A DNA stretch of 64,000 bases from Mycolicibacterium moriokaense (GTDB taxonomy: Bacteria > Actinomycetota > Actinomycetes > Mycobacteriales > Mycobacteriaceae): the NCBI RefSeq assembly GCF_003347205.1, contig NZ_QQBJ01000009.1, forward strand, positions 186,001 through 250,000, given 5' to 3'. Position 1 is the first letter of the stretch; each line of letters begins with the position of its first letter. Made by a program: the position numbers and the translations under genes. Below the pieces are notes generated by a model. The model had not been told where the DNA came from and made no database searches. It saw only the letters and a list, made by a program, of their open reading frames with translations. Positions 35,294-45,157 of this stretch are shown piece by piece.

Positions 35294-36394
35294 ATGCCCA
35301 GCGGGCTGATCGCCGCGTTGGCGGCGCCGATCCACGAGGTGGCGGCTCAGGTCGGGCCGGGGTGGTCGGACGAGGGGGATCCGGCCACCCCGCTGGCCCG
35401 CGTGCGCGACCTGCTGACCGAGGTGTCCGCCTCGATGCGCAGCGGCTGGAGCCGCACGACCGAGAGGTGGACCGGCGCCGGCGCAGACGGTGCCGCCGAC
35501 CTGCTGTCCGCCACGGCCGATGCGGCGGATGACCTGGCGGCGCGAATCGACGAACTGCGGGTGACCAGTGCCCGCGCGGCCGACGCGGTGGCGTGGGCCC
35601 GCTCCCGCTTGGAAGCGATCGTGGAGCGGTTCGAAGCGCGCGCCGCCGCCCTCGAGGCGGGCCTGGACGAGCCGGGTGCGATCGAGGAACTGCGGGCCGA
35701 GGCGCAGCGCGCACTCGACGAGGCGGTCGCCGTCGTCGATCAGTTGCGGGCAGAGTTGGACGGGCAAGCCGCCACCGTCGCCCAGGCCTCCCCCGCCGCG
35801 GGGTCCGGCGGGGCCCCGACGGCCCCGGCCGGGTTCAGCACGCCCGCGGCATTCGGAGCGCCTGCGGGACTGGGAGCGCCTGCCGGGCTCGGCGCGTCCG
35901 GAGGGTGGGGCGGGACGATGGGCGGGGCGCCCGGCAACGCGACACCGAGCGATGCCGCGTTGGCCGCGCTGCCGCTGCCCGACCCGGACCAGTTCGGCGA
36001 CGGAATCGCCGTGACGCTTCCCGACGGCAGCACGGTGAAGGCGCCGAACCCGTTGGCGGCCAACGCTGTTCGGTACGCTTTGACGCAGCTTGGCGTCCCT
36101 TATGTCTGGGGTGGCACCACGCCTGGGGTCGGCCTGGACTGCAGCGGGCTGACGCAGTGGGCGTATCACGAGGCCGGGCTGGATCTGCCGCGTCTGGCCC
36201 AGGAGCAGGACCTCGGCGCGGCCGTCAGCCAGAATGCGCTGCGGCCAGGCGATCTGGCGGTGTGGGACGGACACGTCGCGATGATCGTCGGCAACGGCCA
36301 GATGATCGAGGCCGGCGATCCGGTGCAGCTGTCGCCGATTCGGACGACGAACGCGGGCCAGGGCTTCCAGGGCTTCTGGCGGCCGACGGCATAG
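35294..36394 (+). CDS. NlpC/P60 peptidoglycan endopeptidase with N-terminal WXG-type helical domain
   Basis: 366 residues. An N-terminal helical domain of about 160 residues, with a WTG turn in ERWTGAGADGA and long alanine-rich helices, has no cleavable signal. It is joined by a Gly/Ala/Pro linker (about 170-230) to a C-terminal NlpC/P60 domain. There Cys283 in LDCSGLTQWAYHEAG and His327 in WDGHVAMIV are the catalytic Cys and His. Such enzymes cut D-Glu to meso-DAP links in cell-wall peptides. The missing signal peptide plus the EspC-like partner upstream points to ESX export. Confidence 0.8.
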   Translation: MPSGLIAALAAPIHEVAAQVGPGWSDEGDPATPLARVRDLLTEVSASMRSGWSRTTERWTGAGADGAADLLSATADAADDLAARIDELRVTSARAADAVAWARSRLEAIVERFEARAAALEAGLDEPGAIEELRAEAQRALDEAVAVVDQLRAELDGQAATVAQASPAAGSGGAPTAPAGFSTPAAFGAPAGLGAPAGLGASGGWGGTMGGAPGNATPSDAALAALPLPDPDQFGDGIAVTLPDGSTVKAPNPLAANAVRYALTQLGVPYVWGGTTPGVGLDCSGLTQWAYHEAGLDLPRLAQEQDLGAAVSQNALRPGDLAVWDGHVAMIVGNGQMIEAGDPVQLSPIRTTNAGQGFQGFWRPTA

Positions 36395-36400
36395 AAGCTC

Positions 36401-37207
36401 CTACGCCGGTTTTCTGGCCCACACCTGCATGACGCGTGGCATGCTCATGACGCTCTCATCGTCGGCTGCGAAGCTGTACAGCTCATCGACCATGTGCGCC
36501 AGCTGATCTGCGGTATCAAGCCCCTCGGCGATGACGGCATCGGCAATGGCTTCCAACGTGATCGGTGCCATCATCTTCACCTCGCCGTCGAAACCGGCGG
36601 GTTGAACCACGTTCATTTGGATATCGGTCAACCCGGTGGCTCGTACCAACGACGGCAACCGCCTGCCGATGTCCGGGTCACATCCCCTTGCCCTGGCCAC
36701 GTCGGTGTACAGCTGCACATACCGACCGAAAGCAAGATTGTCCGGATAGCAGAAGTGGCCGGCGCAGTCGATGTCGACAACCACGAGCGTGCCGCCGGGA
36801 GCCAGCGACGCACACATTTGGGTCAGCGCCAGCGACGGATCGGCCAGGTGCGTCAGCAGAAACCGCGCATGAACCAGGTCGTACAGGTCGCCGTCGGCAG
36901 GCGGGTCCAGCACATCGGCGACCCGGTAGTCGATGTTGGTCAAACCCGCCTCCGCCGCCTCCTTGCGGGCCACGTCGAGCTTGGTCGCGTCCATGTCGGT
37001 TCCGACGACGAAACCATCCGGTGCCGACCGGGCCAACGCCGTCGTCACGTCACCGCCGCCGCACCCGACGTCGAGGCAGCGGGATGACGGGGCGAGCCGC
37101 ACCCGATCGAGCAACGCACGCGTAGTCGGCCCCATCACCCGAGCCAGCAGCCGCAGGCGTTCTCGACCCTCCAAGCCACCACGAATCACGTAATGCGTCG
37201 CGTCCAC
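36401..37207 (-). CDS. Class I SAM-dependent methyltransferase
   Basis: 268 residues from a GTG start at 37207, preceded by an AAGG ribosome site. SAM motif I is CLDVGCGGGDVTTAL, followed by VVGTDMDATKLDVARKEA (acidic residue that binds ribose), DLVHARFLLTHL and GGTLVVVDIDC. The fold is that of UbiE/small-molecule methyltransferases; the acceptor is unknown. Convergent with the NlpC/P60 gene (6-bp gap). Confidence 0.82.
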   Translation of the reverse strand: MDATHYVIRGGLEGRERLRLLARVMGPTTRALLDRVRLAPSSRCLDVGCGGGDVTTALARSAPDGFVVGTDMDATKLDVARKEAAEAGLTNIDYRVADVLDPPADGDLYDLVHARFLLTHLADPSLALTQMCASLAPGGTLVVVDIDCAGHFCYPDNLAFGRYVQLYTDVARARGCDPDIGRRLPSLVRATGLTDIQMNVVQPAGFDGEVKMMAPITLEAIADAVIAEGLDTADQLAHMVDELYSFAADDESVMSMPRVMQVWARKPA

Positions 37208-37338
37208 ATCATCACCGCCTTGCACCACCGCCAGCCGAACTCAGGCCGGGGTGCCCCGCAAAATCTATCGCCGACAAATCAACAACTCCGACGGTCCGCC
37301 ACACCGGTAACCGATGCGAGCGCGGACAGCCTGCCGGG

Positions 37339-38331
37339 TCACGGGAACGCGATCGCCAGCGACACGAACGGGCTCTGCACGTTGAACAGACCCGTCGTGA
37401 AGTCCGCCGTCACCTTCCCGTCGATGGTTTCGGAGTAGAACCTCAGTGCGACATCGATGATCAGATACGCGCCGGCAGGCACGATCTCCTGCTGATAGCC
37501 GACGGCGGTGCCCCGGAACACGACGGCCGAGGTGTCGTGATCACTGCTGAACAGACCACTCGAATCCGCGCTGATGCTGGCGACCCGATACGACTGGCCG
37601 GGCTGCGGCGGAGCCGACGAGAGCGGCTGCGTCCACGTCTGGATGAGATCCACGGTCGGCTCGAGATCCAGCCGCGCTGTGCCGCCGCCCGTGATGCCGC
37701 CGTCCGAATGCGCCGAACAGAATCCGTTGAGGGCCACGATCGCGTTGACATCCACCACGGCGGAGGCATCCTGGCGAGGATTGCCCCACAGATACTGGAA
37801 GTGCAGCAACTGCTCCTCGCCGGCCAGATACGCGCCGAAGAACGACGTGTAATACGACGCTTCCATCCGCACCTTCGCCTGGCTCTTGTAGGGCTCGATC
37901 GACGTCGACACGACGTCGATACCGTCGGTGGCCCAGATCTGCACAGGGCTGTCCAGCGTCTGGTATTGCGTGGCCGAATCGCCGGTCGTCGCGACCAAGC
38001 CGTCCACTGCTGCAATGGCGCCGTCGAGCAGATGACGAAGCGACTCCGCCCGCGAACCGGACTGCGAGACAGCCTCTTCCCTGAGTTCGGCCAAGCGGCG
38101 TTCGCTCTCAGCCCGTTCGGCGGCCAGTTCGCGCTCCAGCGCCTCGGTGGCAATACCGGCGCAGCGGAGCTGTTCTTCGACCTGCTCTTTGACCCGTTTG
38201 CCCGGAAGCACCCGCCGACCCCGTGCCGGGTTGGCGGCGCCGAAGGCCGTGTCGTCGTCTCGTTTCAGATGCTGCGCGGCGACAAGTGACTTCTGCACGC
38301 GATCGTCGCGCGTACTCATGGTGCCAGCCAT
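37339..38331 (-). CDS. Protein of unknown function with N-terminal coiled coil
   Basis: 330 residues, start fixed by a strong AAGGAG ribosome site 8-12 bp upstream. Residues about 40-100 are highly charged and helical (VKEQVEEQLRCAGIATEALE..AAERAESERRLAELREEA), a probable coiled coil. The rest is Ser/Thr/aromatic-rich and strand-like (ASYYTSFFGAYLAG, LLHFQYLWGNPRQ, GAYLIIDVALRFYSE), suggesting a beta-sandwich. No signal peptide or membrane segment. I do not recognise the family. The 131-bp gap to the methyltransferase gene holds nothing obvious. Confidence 0.6.
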   Translation of the reverse strand: MAGTMSTRDDRVQKSLVAAQHLKRDDDTAFGAANPARGRRVLPGKRVKEQVEEQLRCAGIATEALERELAAERAESERRLAELREEAVSQSGSRAESLRHLLDGAIAAVDGLVATTGDSATQYQTLDSPVQIWATDGIDVVSTSIEPYKSQAKVRMEASYYTSFFGAYLAGEEQLLHFQYLWGNPRQDASAVVDVNAIVALNGFCSAHSDGGITGGGTARLDLEPTVDLIQTWTQPLSSAPPQPGQSYRVASISADSSGLFSSDHDTSAVVFRGTAVGYQQEIVPAGAYLIIDVALRFYSETIDGKVTADFTTGLFNVQSPFVSLAIAFP

Positions 38332-38577
38332 CTGATCCTCTCCTTCGAAAATGAAACAGGGCTGCTCTTATCGTGGCGCGGCGGTGGTCGGCAGGGCGGG
38401 TATTCGACGACTGCGAAACCTCTGCCGCACCTGCCGCGGGCGTGGCCCACGCCCCCCCAACTGCTTGCCACACGGGTCACAGCACAGTCCCAGGCTTGCG
38501 GCCCACTCCGCGGCTCGTCGCCGCTGGTGGCATACCGTTTGCCAATCCGCACACCGACACGTTCTAGGCTGTGCCGC

Positions 38578-39858
38578 ATGGCTGCTGACATCGTGCCGAT
38601 CCGGCTCGGGTTGACCAAGGGCGACCTGTACACACTGTGGGCTCCGCGCTGGCGGGATTCCGGCGACGAGTGGGAGGCACTGCTCGGCAAGGACGAGGAC
38701 CTCTACGGCTTCGAGTCGGTGGCCGACCTGGTCGCGTTCATCAGGACCAACGGCGACAACGACCTGGCCGATCACCCGGCGTACGAAGCGTTGACCGACG
38801 CCAATGCGCATCGGTTCGATCCCCCCGAAGAGCGACAGTTTGACCTGATCGGCGTCGAGGAGCTGGTGGCCGACAAGCCGACGGAGGAGTCCGTGGCCAC
38901 GCTGCACCGCACGCTGGCCATCGTGTCGTCGGTCGGATCGGTCTGCGAACTGTCCGCGGTCACCAAGTTCTTCAACGGCAACCCCGTGCTCGGCTCGCTG
39001 GGCAACGGGATGGACAGCTTCAGCGGTCGCGCCGGCCGCAAGCGCTGGGGCGAGATCGCGACCGTGATCGGACGGGCCTGGGACAACGTCGTCGACGCGA
39101 TCGACGAGGTCATCACCACCCCCGACGTCGACGAGGCGGCATCGAAGAAGGCGGCGACCGAACTCGACGAGCCCAAACCCGAGTCAGACGAAGACGACGA
39201 CGTCACCGGTGTCGCCGCCGAGGAACCCGAAGCCGAGGAGCCCGACGAGGAGGTCTCGGAGTCCGAGGCCGCCCTCGCCGATCACGCCGGCGGTCTGGTG
39301 CTCGGCGCCGACGACGACTTCTGGCTCAAGGTCGGCATCGACCCGATCCAGATGATCACCCGCGGTGGCACCTACTACACGCTGCGGTGCTATCTCGACG
39401 ACGCACCGGTGTTCCTCGGCCGCAACGGCCGGGTCAGCGTGTTCGGCTCGGAGCGGGCGCTGGCCCGCTACCTGGCCGACGAGCACGACCACGACCTGTC
39501 GGACCTGGCGACGTACGAGGACATCAAGACCGCCGCGACCGACGGGTCGCTGCGCGTCGACGTCAGCGACGAAAACGTCTACGTCACCAGCGGCCTGTCC
39601 GACGACCTCGCCGACGGCCCCGAATCGGTGGACCGCGAGCAGTTGGAGTTGGCGGTGGAGTTGCTCAGGGACGTGGGCGAGTACGCCGAGGACGACATCG
39701 TCGACGAGACCTTGGACGCCGACATGCCGCTGGGGCATCTGGTCGCCTACGTGCTGGACTCCGGCACCGTCCGCAAGCCCGGCGCCCCGTACGCCAAGGC
39801 CGTCGAGCAGTGGGAGTCGCTGGAGACCTTCCTCGATTCCCGGCTGCGACAGGAGTAG
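38578..39858 (+). CDS. Conserved acidic mycobacterial protein (Rv3311-like)
   Basis: 426 residues, strongly acidic, with a long Glu/Asp-rich linker at about 195-240 that separates two globular parts. Both parts contain a similar short pattern (KGDLYTLWAPRW...DLYGFESVADLVAFI and GGTYYTLRCYLDDAPVFLGRNGRVSVFGSERALARYL), suggesting an internal duplication. No signal peptide. Position between the sapM region and add matches Rv3311. Function unknown. TAGGCT at 38565-38570 could be a -10 box giving a leaderless transcript. Confidence 0.7.
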   Translation: MAADIVPIRLGLTKGDLYTLWAPRWRDSGDEWEALLGKDEDLYGFESVADLVAFIRTNGDNDLADHPAYEALTDANAHRFDPPEERQFDLIGVEELVADKPTEESVATLHRTLAIVSSVGSVCELSAVTKFFNGNPVLGSLGNGMDSFSGRAGRKRWGEIATVIGRAWDNVVDAIDEVITTPDVDEAASKKAATELDEPKPESDEDDDVTGVAAEEPEAEEPDEEVSESEAALADHAGGLVLGADDDFWLKVGIDPIQMITRGGTYYTLRCYLDDAPVFLGRNGRVSVFGSERALARYLADEHDHDLSDLATYEDIKTAATDGSLRVDVSDENVYVTSGLSDDLADGPESVDREQLELAVELLRDVGEYAEDDIVDETLDADMPLGHLVAYVLDSGTVRKPGAPYAKAVEQWESLETFLDSRLRQE

Positions 39859-39969
39859 CCCGCCGCCAGGCCCTTGGTCACCTGTTGAAAACGAGTATCT
39901 GACTACTCGCGTCCACGCGCGCTTGCTCGGCGCATGCTGATCCACAGCTCACGACGGACGGAGATGACG

Positions 39970-41658
39970 ATGACCGCTCAGCAGCAACAGGCACTCGATT
40001 CGTTCTATGCGCTCGACAACGTGATCACGATCAAGATCACGATGCCGCAGCCCGAGTGGGACAAGGTGCGCACCGAGGAACCCAAGAGCGGCCGGTGCGC
40101 GTGGGACTGGACCGGGGGCAGCCGCTACACCTGGTTCAAGGCGGACACGGTCGAGATCTCCGGCACCCGCTTCCCTGCGCGCACGACGTTCACCGACGTC
40201 GGCATCAAGAAAAAATCGTTCTGCGGTTCGATCGACGACAAGAAGCCGTGCCTGCATGTCGACTTCGGCAGGTTCAGCAGCGCCAACGACGACGCGATCA
40301 CGGCGCTGATCGGCTCGCGCTACGTCACCCTGAACAACTCCAAGCAGGACAAGTCCTACGTCAGGCAGACCCTCGGCTATCGCATGCTGCAGATGGCCGG
40401 CCTGCCGAACTCGCGATGCAACTACGCCAAGGTGTTCGTCAACGGCACCCCGATCGGCCAAGGCCTCGGCAGCGACATGTTCCCCGGCATCTTCGTCAAC
40501 GCCGAGCCGATCATGAAGCGCTACATCGAGCGCAATTTCAACGCCAACATGAAGGGCAACCTGTACGAGATCGAGCACACCGACGACCTGGTCGAAGCGC
40601 GACTGCCGTTCATCGGCGTGGAGGACCTGTCCAAGTTCGACGACAAGGACGACCTCAGATTCGCGTGCAGGCACATCGCTGCCCACGGGCTCGCCGGCGC
40701 CGACGAAGTGCTCGACATGGAGCAGTTCCTCAAGGTCTATGCGATGGAGTTCCTGCTCAAGCATTGGGACGGATACGCCAACAACACCAACAACACCTAC
40801 CTCTACAACGACGTCACCGCCGTCGCGTCGCCGGGCGTCGGCAACATCACGTTCAAGATGATCCCGTGGGGCATCGACCAGGTACTCAAGCCCGGCGAGT
40901 TCTTCCGGCTGGGCCGGATGGGAAAGGTCGCCCAACTGGTCCGCGAGGACGACGCGCGGCGCAAGCTGCTCGTCGATCAGATTCGGGAGTACCGGGACAC
41001 GGTGTTCAGCCGCCAGAACCAGCAGACGGTCCTCAAACCGCTGCTCGATCAGATGCAGGATCTCCTAACGGGATTCGGCGTCACCGACGTCGTCAACGAG
41101 ATCGCCACGGTGCGCCAACAGCTGCGCCTGGCCGAATCGGCGGGCTACATGTTCGCCGGCCTGCCCGACCCGGCCACCCCCGTGTACATCCTCAAGCACG
41201 ACACCAGCGACTGCCTGCACGCCAGCAACACCGAGTCGATCCCGGCGGGAGCACCGGCTCCGGTCAACTTCGAGGTGTACCACCAACAACTGTTCGACAA
41301 CAATCAGCCGTCGGACCTGTGGGCGCTGGGCGACCTGGGCGCCGGAAAGTCATTGACCAACCAGGCTTTCAACCGTGTCCTGCACGCCAGCGGCACCCAA
41401 CTCACCCCAGACGGTCACAAGTTCCTCTACACGTGCGCGCCGAGCAACGGCGACCACGGCGAGGAGTTCACGTTCCAGCCCGTCCCGGTGCCGGTCACCG
41501 ATCCCGCCAACCCGCCTGGCCGGTTCGCCTTCACCGGCTATTTCAACCTGGTCAGCGTGCGCACCACCGAAATGGCGAAGTTCGGCAACGATCTCACGCC
41601 GGGCGGCAGGCCGAGGGTGCACCAGGAACTGCCGGGTTCGAACCTGTACTTCTACTGA
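39970..41658 (+). CDS. CotH-kinase-like protein
   Basis: 562 residues (start at 39970, with GGAG six bases upstream). The CotH kinase family pattern is recognisable: KKKSFCGSIDD, RYVTLNNSKQDKSYVRQTLGYRML, CNYAKVFVNGTPIGQGLGSDMF, MEFLLKHWDGYANNTNNTYLY (Asp267) and MIPWGIDQVL (Asp303). CotH proteins are atypical Ser/Thr kinases first known from spore coats. The WDxD motif reads WGID, so the first Asp is replaced. The last 150 residues look like a separate carbohydrate- or ligand-binding domain. No signal peptide, so a cytosolic or ESX-type location is possible. Activity unproven. Confidence 0.7.
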   Translation: MTAQQQQALDSFYALDNVITIKITMPQPEWDKVRTEEPKSGRCAWDWTGGSRYTWFKADTVEISGTRFPARTTFTDVGIKKKSFCGSIDDKKPCLHVDFGRFSSANDDAITALIGSRYVTLNNSKQDKSYVRQTLGYRMLQMAGLPNSRCNYAKVFVNGTPIGQGLGSDMFPGIFVNAEPIMKRYIERNFNANMKGNLYEIEHTDDLVEARLPFIGVEDLSKFDDKDDLRFACRHIAAHGLAGADEVLDMEQFLKVYAMEFLLKHWDGYANNTNNTYLYNDVTAVASPGVGNITFKMIPWGIDQVLKPGEFFRLGRMGKVAQLVREDDARRKLLVDQIREYRDTVFSRQNQQTVLKPLLDQMQDLLTGFGVTDVVNEIATVRQQLRLAESAGYMFAGLPDPATPVYILKHDTSDCLHASNTESIPAGAPAPVNFEVYHQQLFDNNQPSDLWALGDLGAGKSLTNQAFNRVLHASGTQLTPDGHKFLYTCAPSNGDHGEEFTFQPVPVPVTDPANPPGRFAFTGYFNLVSVRTTEMAKFGNDLTPGGRPRVHQELPGSNLYFY

Positions 41659-42608
41659 TCGCGTGCCGGATATGCGACGACGGCGTAGCCGCCCCGGTCG
41701 TCGACGATCAGCAACCGGCTGTCGTCACCTCGCGTGAAGGCAACGACGCCTTCGGGTTTCATGTTGCGGCGGAACTTGAGGTCGAGCAGGTCGACGGTCT
41801 GGCCGCCGTCCCACGTGCACAGCTGAAACGGTTCGTCGGCCGTGCTCGTCGCGCGGCCGAGGAGCAGCAGGAACGTGCCGCTCAGTTCGTCGAGGGAGAT
41901 GTCGCGAATGCCCTGCTTCGCCTTCGGCCGCGGCAGCGCGACGCGCAACAACGACGGCGGTCCGAGCGACTCGACCTTCCAGCGGCAGGTTGGCGCATCT
42001 ATGGGTATCCGGATGAGCGTTGCCGACCCGCGGTCGGCCGGGCCGCGGAGCCCGAACAACAACGCCGCCGTATCCGGTTGCCATGCAAGGCCTTCGATGT
42101 TCAGCCCGCCGTCGTCCGGATCCCGCTCGGCAGCGTCGGCGATCGACGGCACCCGGTGCACCAGCCAGTCGCGGAAGCCGTGCATCGGTTCTGCGTGCAG
42201 ATCCCCGTGCGGTGTGTAGCGGACGCGCACCAGACCGTCGCTGACGTGGCGGTGCGACGGTCCGTTGCCGCCGGTCGCACACAGCGAGGACGCGACGACC
42301 AGGACCGGGTGGCCGTCGTCGTCGCGGCCGACGCGGGTCAATCCCTCGGGGTCAAGCAGGTCCCCTTCGACAAGGCCCGCCAAGGGGCGACGCGAAATCC
42401 GTTCGCTTTCAACGCCGTCGGCATCGAGGGTGAGTTCGAACAGCGCTGACGGGTCGCGGTTGTCGACGAAGACGAACCGGTCCGCGCCGACCTGCACGAC
42501 CCCGGAGGCGTTGAACGGCGCGCCGGCGTTCGTCTGGTCGAACGGCGAGGCCTTGACCTTTTTCTTCAGGCCAAGCGCATTCGCGACCCTGGAAAGCCAG
42601 TTCGCCAT
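41652..42608 (-). CDS. DUF3616-like protein, probable beta-propeller
   Basis: 318 residues with repeated strand pairs and DUF3616-type phrases: GLNIEGLAWQPDTAALLFGLRGP, ATLIRIPID, IRDISLDELSGTFLLLLG and KPEGVVAFTRGDDSRLLIVDDRGG. The pattern suggests a cytosolic propeller. The N-terminus (MANWLSRVANALGLKKKVKA) is a short amphipathic basic helix, not a signal peptide. Convergent with the CotH-like gene, overlapping by 7 bp, and 15 bp downstream of add. Function unknown. Confidence 0.7.
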   Translation of the reverse strand: MANWLSRVANALGLKKKVKASPFDQTNAGAPFNASGVVQVGADRFVFVDNRDPSALFELTLDADGVESERISRRPLAGLVEGDLLDPEGLTRVGRDDDGHPVLVVASSLCATGGNGPSHRHVSDGLVRVRYTPHGDLHAEPMHGFRDWLVHRVPSIADAAERDPDDGGLNIEGLAWQPDTAALLFGLRGPADRGSATLIRIPIDAPTCRWKVESLGPPSLLRVALPRPKAKQGIRDISLDELSGTFLLLLGRATSTADEPFQLCTWDGGQTVDLLDLKFRRNMKPEGVVAFTRGDDSRLLIVDDRGGYAVVAYPARDQ

Positions 42609-42623
42609 CGGATCGCGTCGAGG

Positions 42624-43712
42624 TCAGCCGATGAGGACGGCGAAGCGCGGCTTGATCACCTCGTCGATGATCGCCAGCCGCTCGTCGAACGGGATGAACG
42701 CCGACTTCATCGCGTTGATCGTGAACCGCGCCAGGTCGCTCCAGCCGTAGCCGAACGCCTCCACCAGACGCAGCATCTCCTGGCTCATGGTGGTGTCGCT
42801 CATCAGCCGGTTGTCGGTGTTGACGGTTACCCGGAAGCGGCACTTGGCCAGCAAGTCGAACGGGTGCTCGGCGATGCTGCCGACGGCGCCGGTCTGGACG
42901 TTGGAGCTGGGGCACAGCTCTAGCGGTATCCGCTTGTCGCGCAACAGCGATGCCAGCCGGCCGAGGTGCACGGCGCCGTCTGGGGCCACGGTGATGTCGT
43001 CGACGATGCGCACGCCGTGGCCCAGCCGATCGGCGCCGCAGAACGCGATGGCTTCGTGAATGGAGGGCAACCCGAAGGCCTCCCCGGCGTGAATCGTGAA
43101 GCGGCCGTTGTGGTTGCGCATGTACTCGAACGCGTCCAGGTGCCGCGTCGGCGGGTAGCCCGCCTCCGCCCCGGCGATGTCGAAACCCACCACGCCCTTG
43201 TCCCGGAACCGGATCGCCAACTGGGCGATCTCCAGCGACCGCGCGGCGTGGCGCATCGCGGTCACCAGGGCGCGCACCGTGATCGCGCGGCCCTCGCTGC
43301 TGGCTGCCTTCTCGCCGTCGGCGAAGCCGGCCAGCACCGCGTCGACCACCGCATCCAGGGACAGCCCTCCGTCGATGTGCAGTTCGGGAGCGAACCGAAT
43401 CTCGGCGTACACCACGTTGTCGGCAGCCAGGTCTTCGACGCATTCATAGGCCACCCGGTAGAGCGCCTCCGGCGTCTGCATCACCCCGACCGTGTGCGCG
43501 AAGGGCTCCAGGTACCGCTCCAGCGACCCGCTGTGTGCCGCGGTCTTGAACCACCTCGCCAGCCCGTCGACGTCGGTGTCGGGTAGTTCGTCGTAACCGG
43601 CCTGGGAGGCCAGGTCCACGACGGTGGCCGGGCGCAGTCCGCCGTCGAGGTGGTCGTGCAGCAGCGCCTTCGGCGCCTGCGTGATCAAGTCCAGTGTCAG
43701 TGGTGAGGTCAT
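42624..43712 (-). CDS. add: Adenosine deaminase
   Basis: 362 residues. Zinc site LLHDHLDGG near the N-terminus, TIHAGEAFG with the catalytic Glu, and [14 protein letters not shown], all as in adenosine deaminase. It converts adenosine and deoxyadenosine to inosine forms, which deoD then splits. Follows deoA by 2 bp in the cdd-deoA-add operon, as in Rv3313c-Rv3315c. Confidence 0.94.
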   Translation of the reverse strand: MTSPLTLDLITQAPKALLHDHLDGGLRPATVVDLASQAGYDELPDTDVDGLARWFKTAAHSGSLERYLEPFAHTVGVMQTPEALYRVAYECVEDLAADNVVYAEIRFAPELHIDGGLSLDAVVDAVLAGFADGEKAASSEGRAITVRALVTAMRHAARSLEIAQLAIRFRDKGVVGFDIAGAEAGYPPTRHLDAFEYMRNHNGRFTIHAGEAFGLPSIHEAIAFCGADRLGHGVRIVDDITVAPDGAVHLGRLASLLRDKRIPLELCPSSNVQTGAVGSIAEHPFDLLAKCRFRVTVNTDNRLMSDTTMSQEMLRLVEAFGYGWSDLARFTINAMKSAFIPFDERLAIIDEVIKPRFAVLIG

Positions 43713-43714
43713 GT

Positions 43715-45157
43715 CTATCTGCGCTCCTCACGTGCCCGGGCGCCTACATGGTCGATGATCAACGGCCCGATGTCGGGGGTCTGGTCGCCGACGCACCACG
43801 CGCCGTCCAGTTCGGCGATCGCGCCGGCGAAACGCTCCGGCGTTTCGGTGTAGAGGGTGAACACCGCCTCCCCTGCGGCGACGGGCTCACCGGGACGCCG
43901 GTGAATGCGCAGGCCGGCGCCGGGTTGCACACGCTCTCCCTGGGCGGCACGACCCGCGCCGAGCCGCCATACCGCCAGTCCCACCGCCATAGCGTCGATA
44001 TCGCCCATCGTGCCACCGCGCGGTGCGTTGATGGTTTCGGAGTGCGCACCGACCGGCAACGGTTGCGACACGTCGCCGCCCTGGGCGATGACCAGTCGCC
44101 GGAAATGGTCCATGGCCGACCCGTCGCGCAGTGTCTGGGCGGGGTCGACCCCGTCGGCGCCCACTGCGTCGAGCATCTCGGCGGCCAGCGCCAACGTCAG
44201 CTCCACCACGTCCGGCGGGCCTCCGCCCGCCAGCACCTCCAGCGACTCCTGCACCTCGACGGCGTTGCCGACGGTGCGGCCCAGCGGCCGGTCCATGTCG
44301 GTGAGCAGGGCGCGGGTTTCCAGCCCCTCCGCGGCGCCGAGTTCCACCATGGTGCGGGCCAGCTCGCGCGACTCGGCCTCGGTCGCGAGGAACGCGCCCG
44401 ATCCCACCTTGGTGTCGAGCACCAGCGCCCGGGTTCCCTCGGCGATCTTCTTGCTCATCACCGAGCTCGCGATCAGCGCCAGCGACTCCGTGGTGCCCGT
44501 GACGTCGCGAAGCGCGTAGATCTTGCGGTCGGCCGGTGCCAGCTCGCCGGCGGCGAAGATAGCCGCGCCCAGCTCGCAAAGCTGTTGGCGGATCTGGGCT
44601 TTCGAGATCTCGGCGGTGAAGCCGGGGATGGCCTCCAGCTTGTCGAGGGTGCCGCCGGTGTGGCCGAGGCCGCGTCCGGCGGCCTGTGGCACCGCGCCGC
44701 CGCACGCCATGATGACGGGCACCAGCGGGATGGTGATCTTGTCGCCGACGCCGCCGGTGGAGTGCTTGTCCACCAGCGGCAGGGGCTTGCCGTCGCGGCG
44801 CAGGTCGGTGAAGTCCATCCGCTCGCCGGAGTTCACCATCGCGGTGGTCCAGCGCGCGATCTCGTGATCGGTCATACCGCGCAGGAAGATCGCCATCAGC
44901 AGGGCCGACATCTGTTCGTCGGCGACGCCGCCGTGGGTGTACGCGTCGATCACCCAGTCGATCGCCGCGTCGCTGAGGGTTCCGCCGTCGCGCTTGGTGC
45001 GGATGATCGTCGGAGCGTCGAACGGGCGCGACATCGGACCCGGAGCGTCGAACGGACGCGACATCGGACCCGGAGCGTCGAACGGACGCGACATGCGGCC
45101 CGGAGCGTCGAACGGACGCGACATGCGGCCCGGAGCGTCGAACGGAGGCTGGTTCAT
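43715..45157 (-). CDS. deoA: Thymidine phosphorylase with an expanded N-terminal decapeptide repeat
   Basis: 480 residues. The catalytic body begins at [15 protein letters not shown] and includes the phosphate-binding [19 protein letters not shown] and [20 protein letters not shown]. It splits thymidine to thymine and deoxyribose 1-phosphate. The usual protein starts just before [14 protein letters not shown]. Here that start is preceded by four extra in-frame copies of a 10-residue unit ([10 protein letters not shown] / [10 protein letters not shown]). Each unit carries its own ATG, so shorter forms could also be made. The first ATG (45157) overlaps the cdd stop (ATGA), supporting it as the main start. 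Confidence 0.92.
   Translation of the reverse strand: MNQPPFDAPGRMSRPFDAPGRMSRPFDAPGPMSRPFDAPGPMSRPFDAPTIIRTKRDGGTLSDAAIDWVIDAYTHGGVADEQMSALLMAIFLRGMTDHEIARWTTAMVNSGERMDFTDLRRDGKPLPLVDKHSTGGVGDKITIPLVPVIMACGGAVPQAAGRGLGHTGGTLDKLEAIPGFTAEISKAQIRQQLCELGAAIFAAGELAPADRKIYALRDVTGTTESLALIASSVMSKKIAEGTRALVLDTKVGSGAFLATEAESRELARTMVELGAAEGLETRALLTDMDRPLGRTVGNAVEVQESLEVLAGGGPPDVVELTLALAAEMLDAVGADGVDPAQTLRDGSAMDHFRRLVIAQGGDVSQPLPVGAHSETINAPRGGTMGDIDAMAVGLAVWRLGAGRAAQGERVQPGAGLRIHRRPGEPVAAGEAVFTLYTETPERFAGAIAELDGAWCVGDQTPDIGPLIIDHVGARAREERR
45011..45146. repeat. 30-bp in-frame tandem repeat in the 5' end of deoA
   Basis: Copies begin at 45011, 45041, 45071, 45101 and 45131 (the last partial) with a period of exactly 30 bp, each opening CGGAGCGTCGAACGG on the plus strand. 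Units differ at only a few positions, so expansion is recent. The period preserves the deoA frame. Confidence 0.93.

Noticed and set aside
37342-37438. Plus-strand frame ending near the unknown coiled-coil gene
   Set aside because: No ribosome site and no homology; antisense of the 37339 gene.
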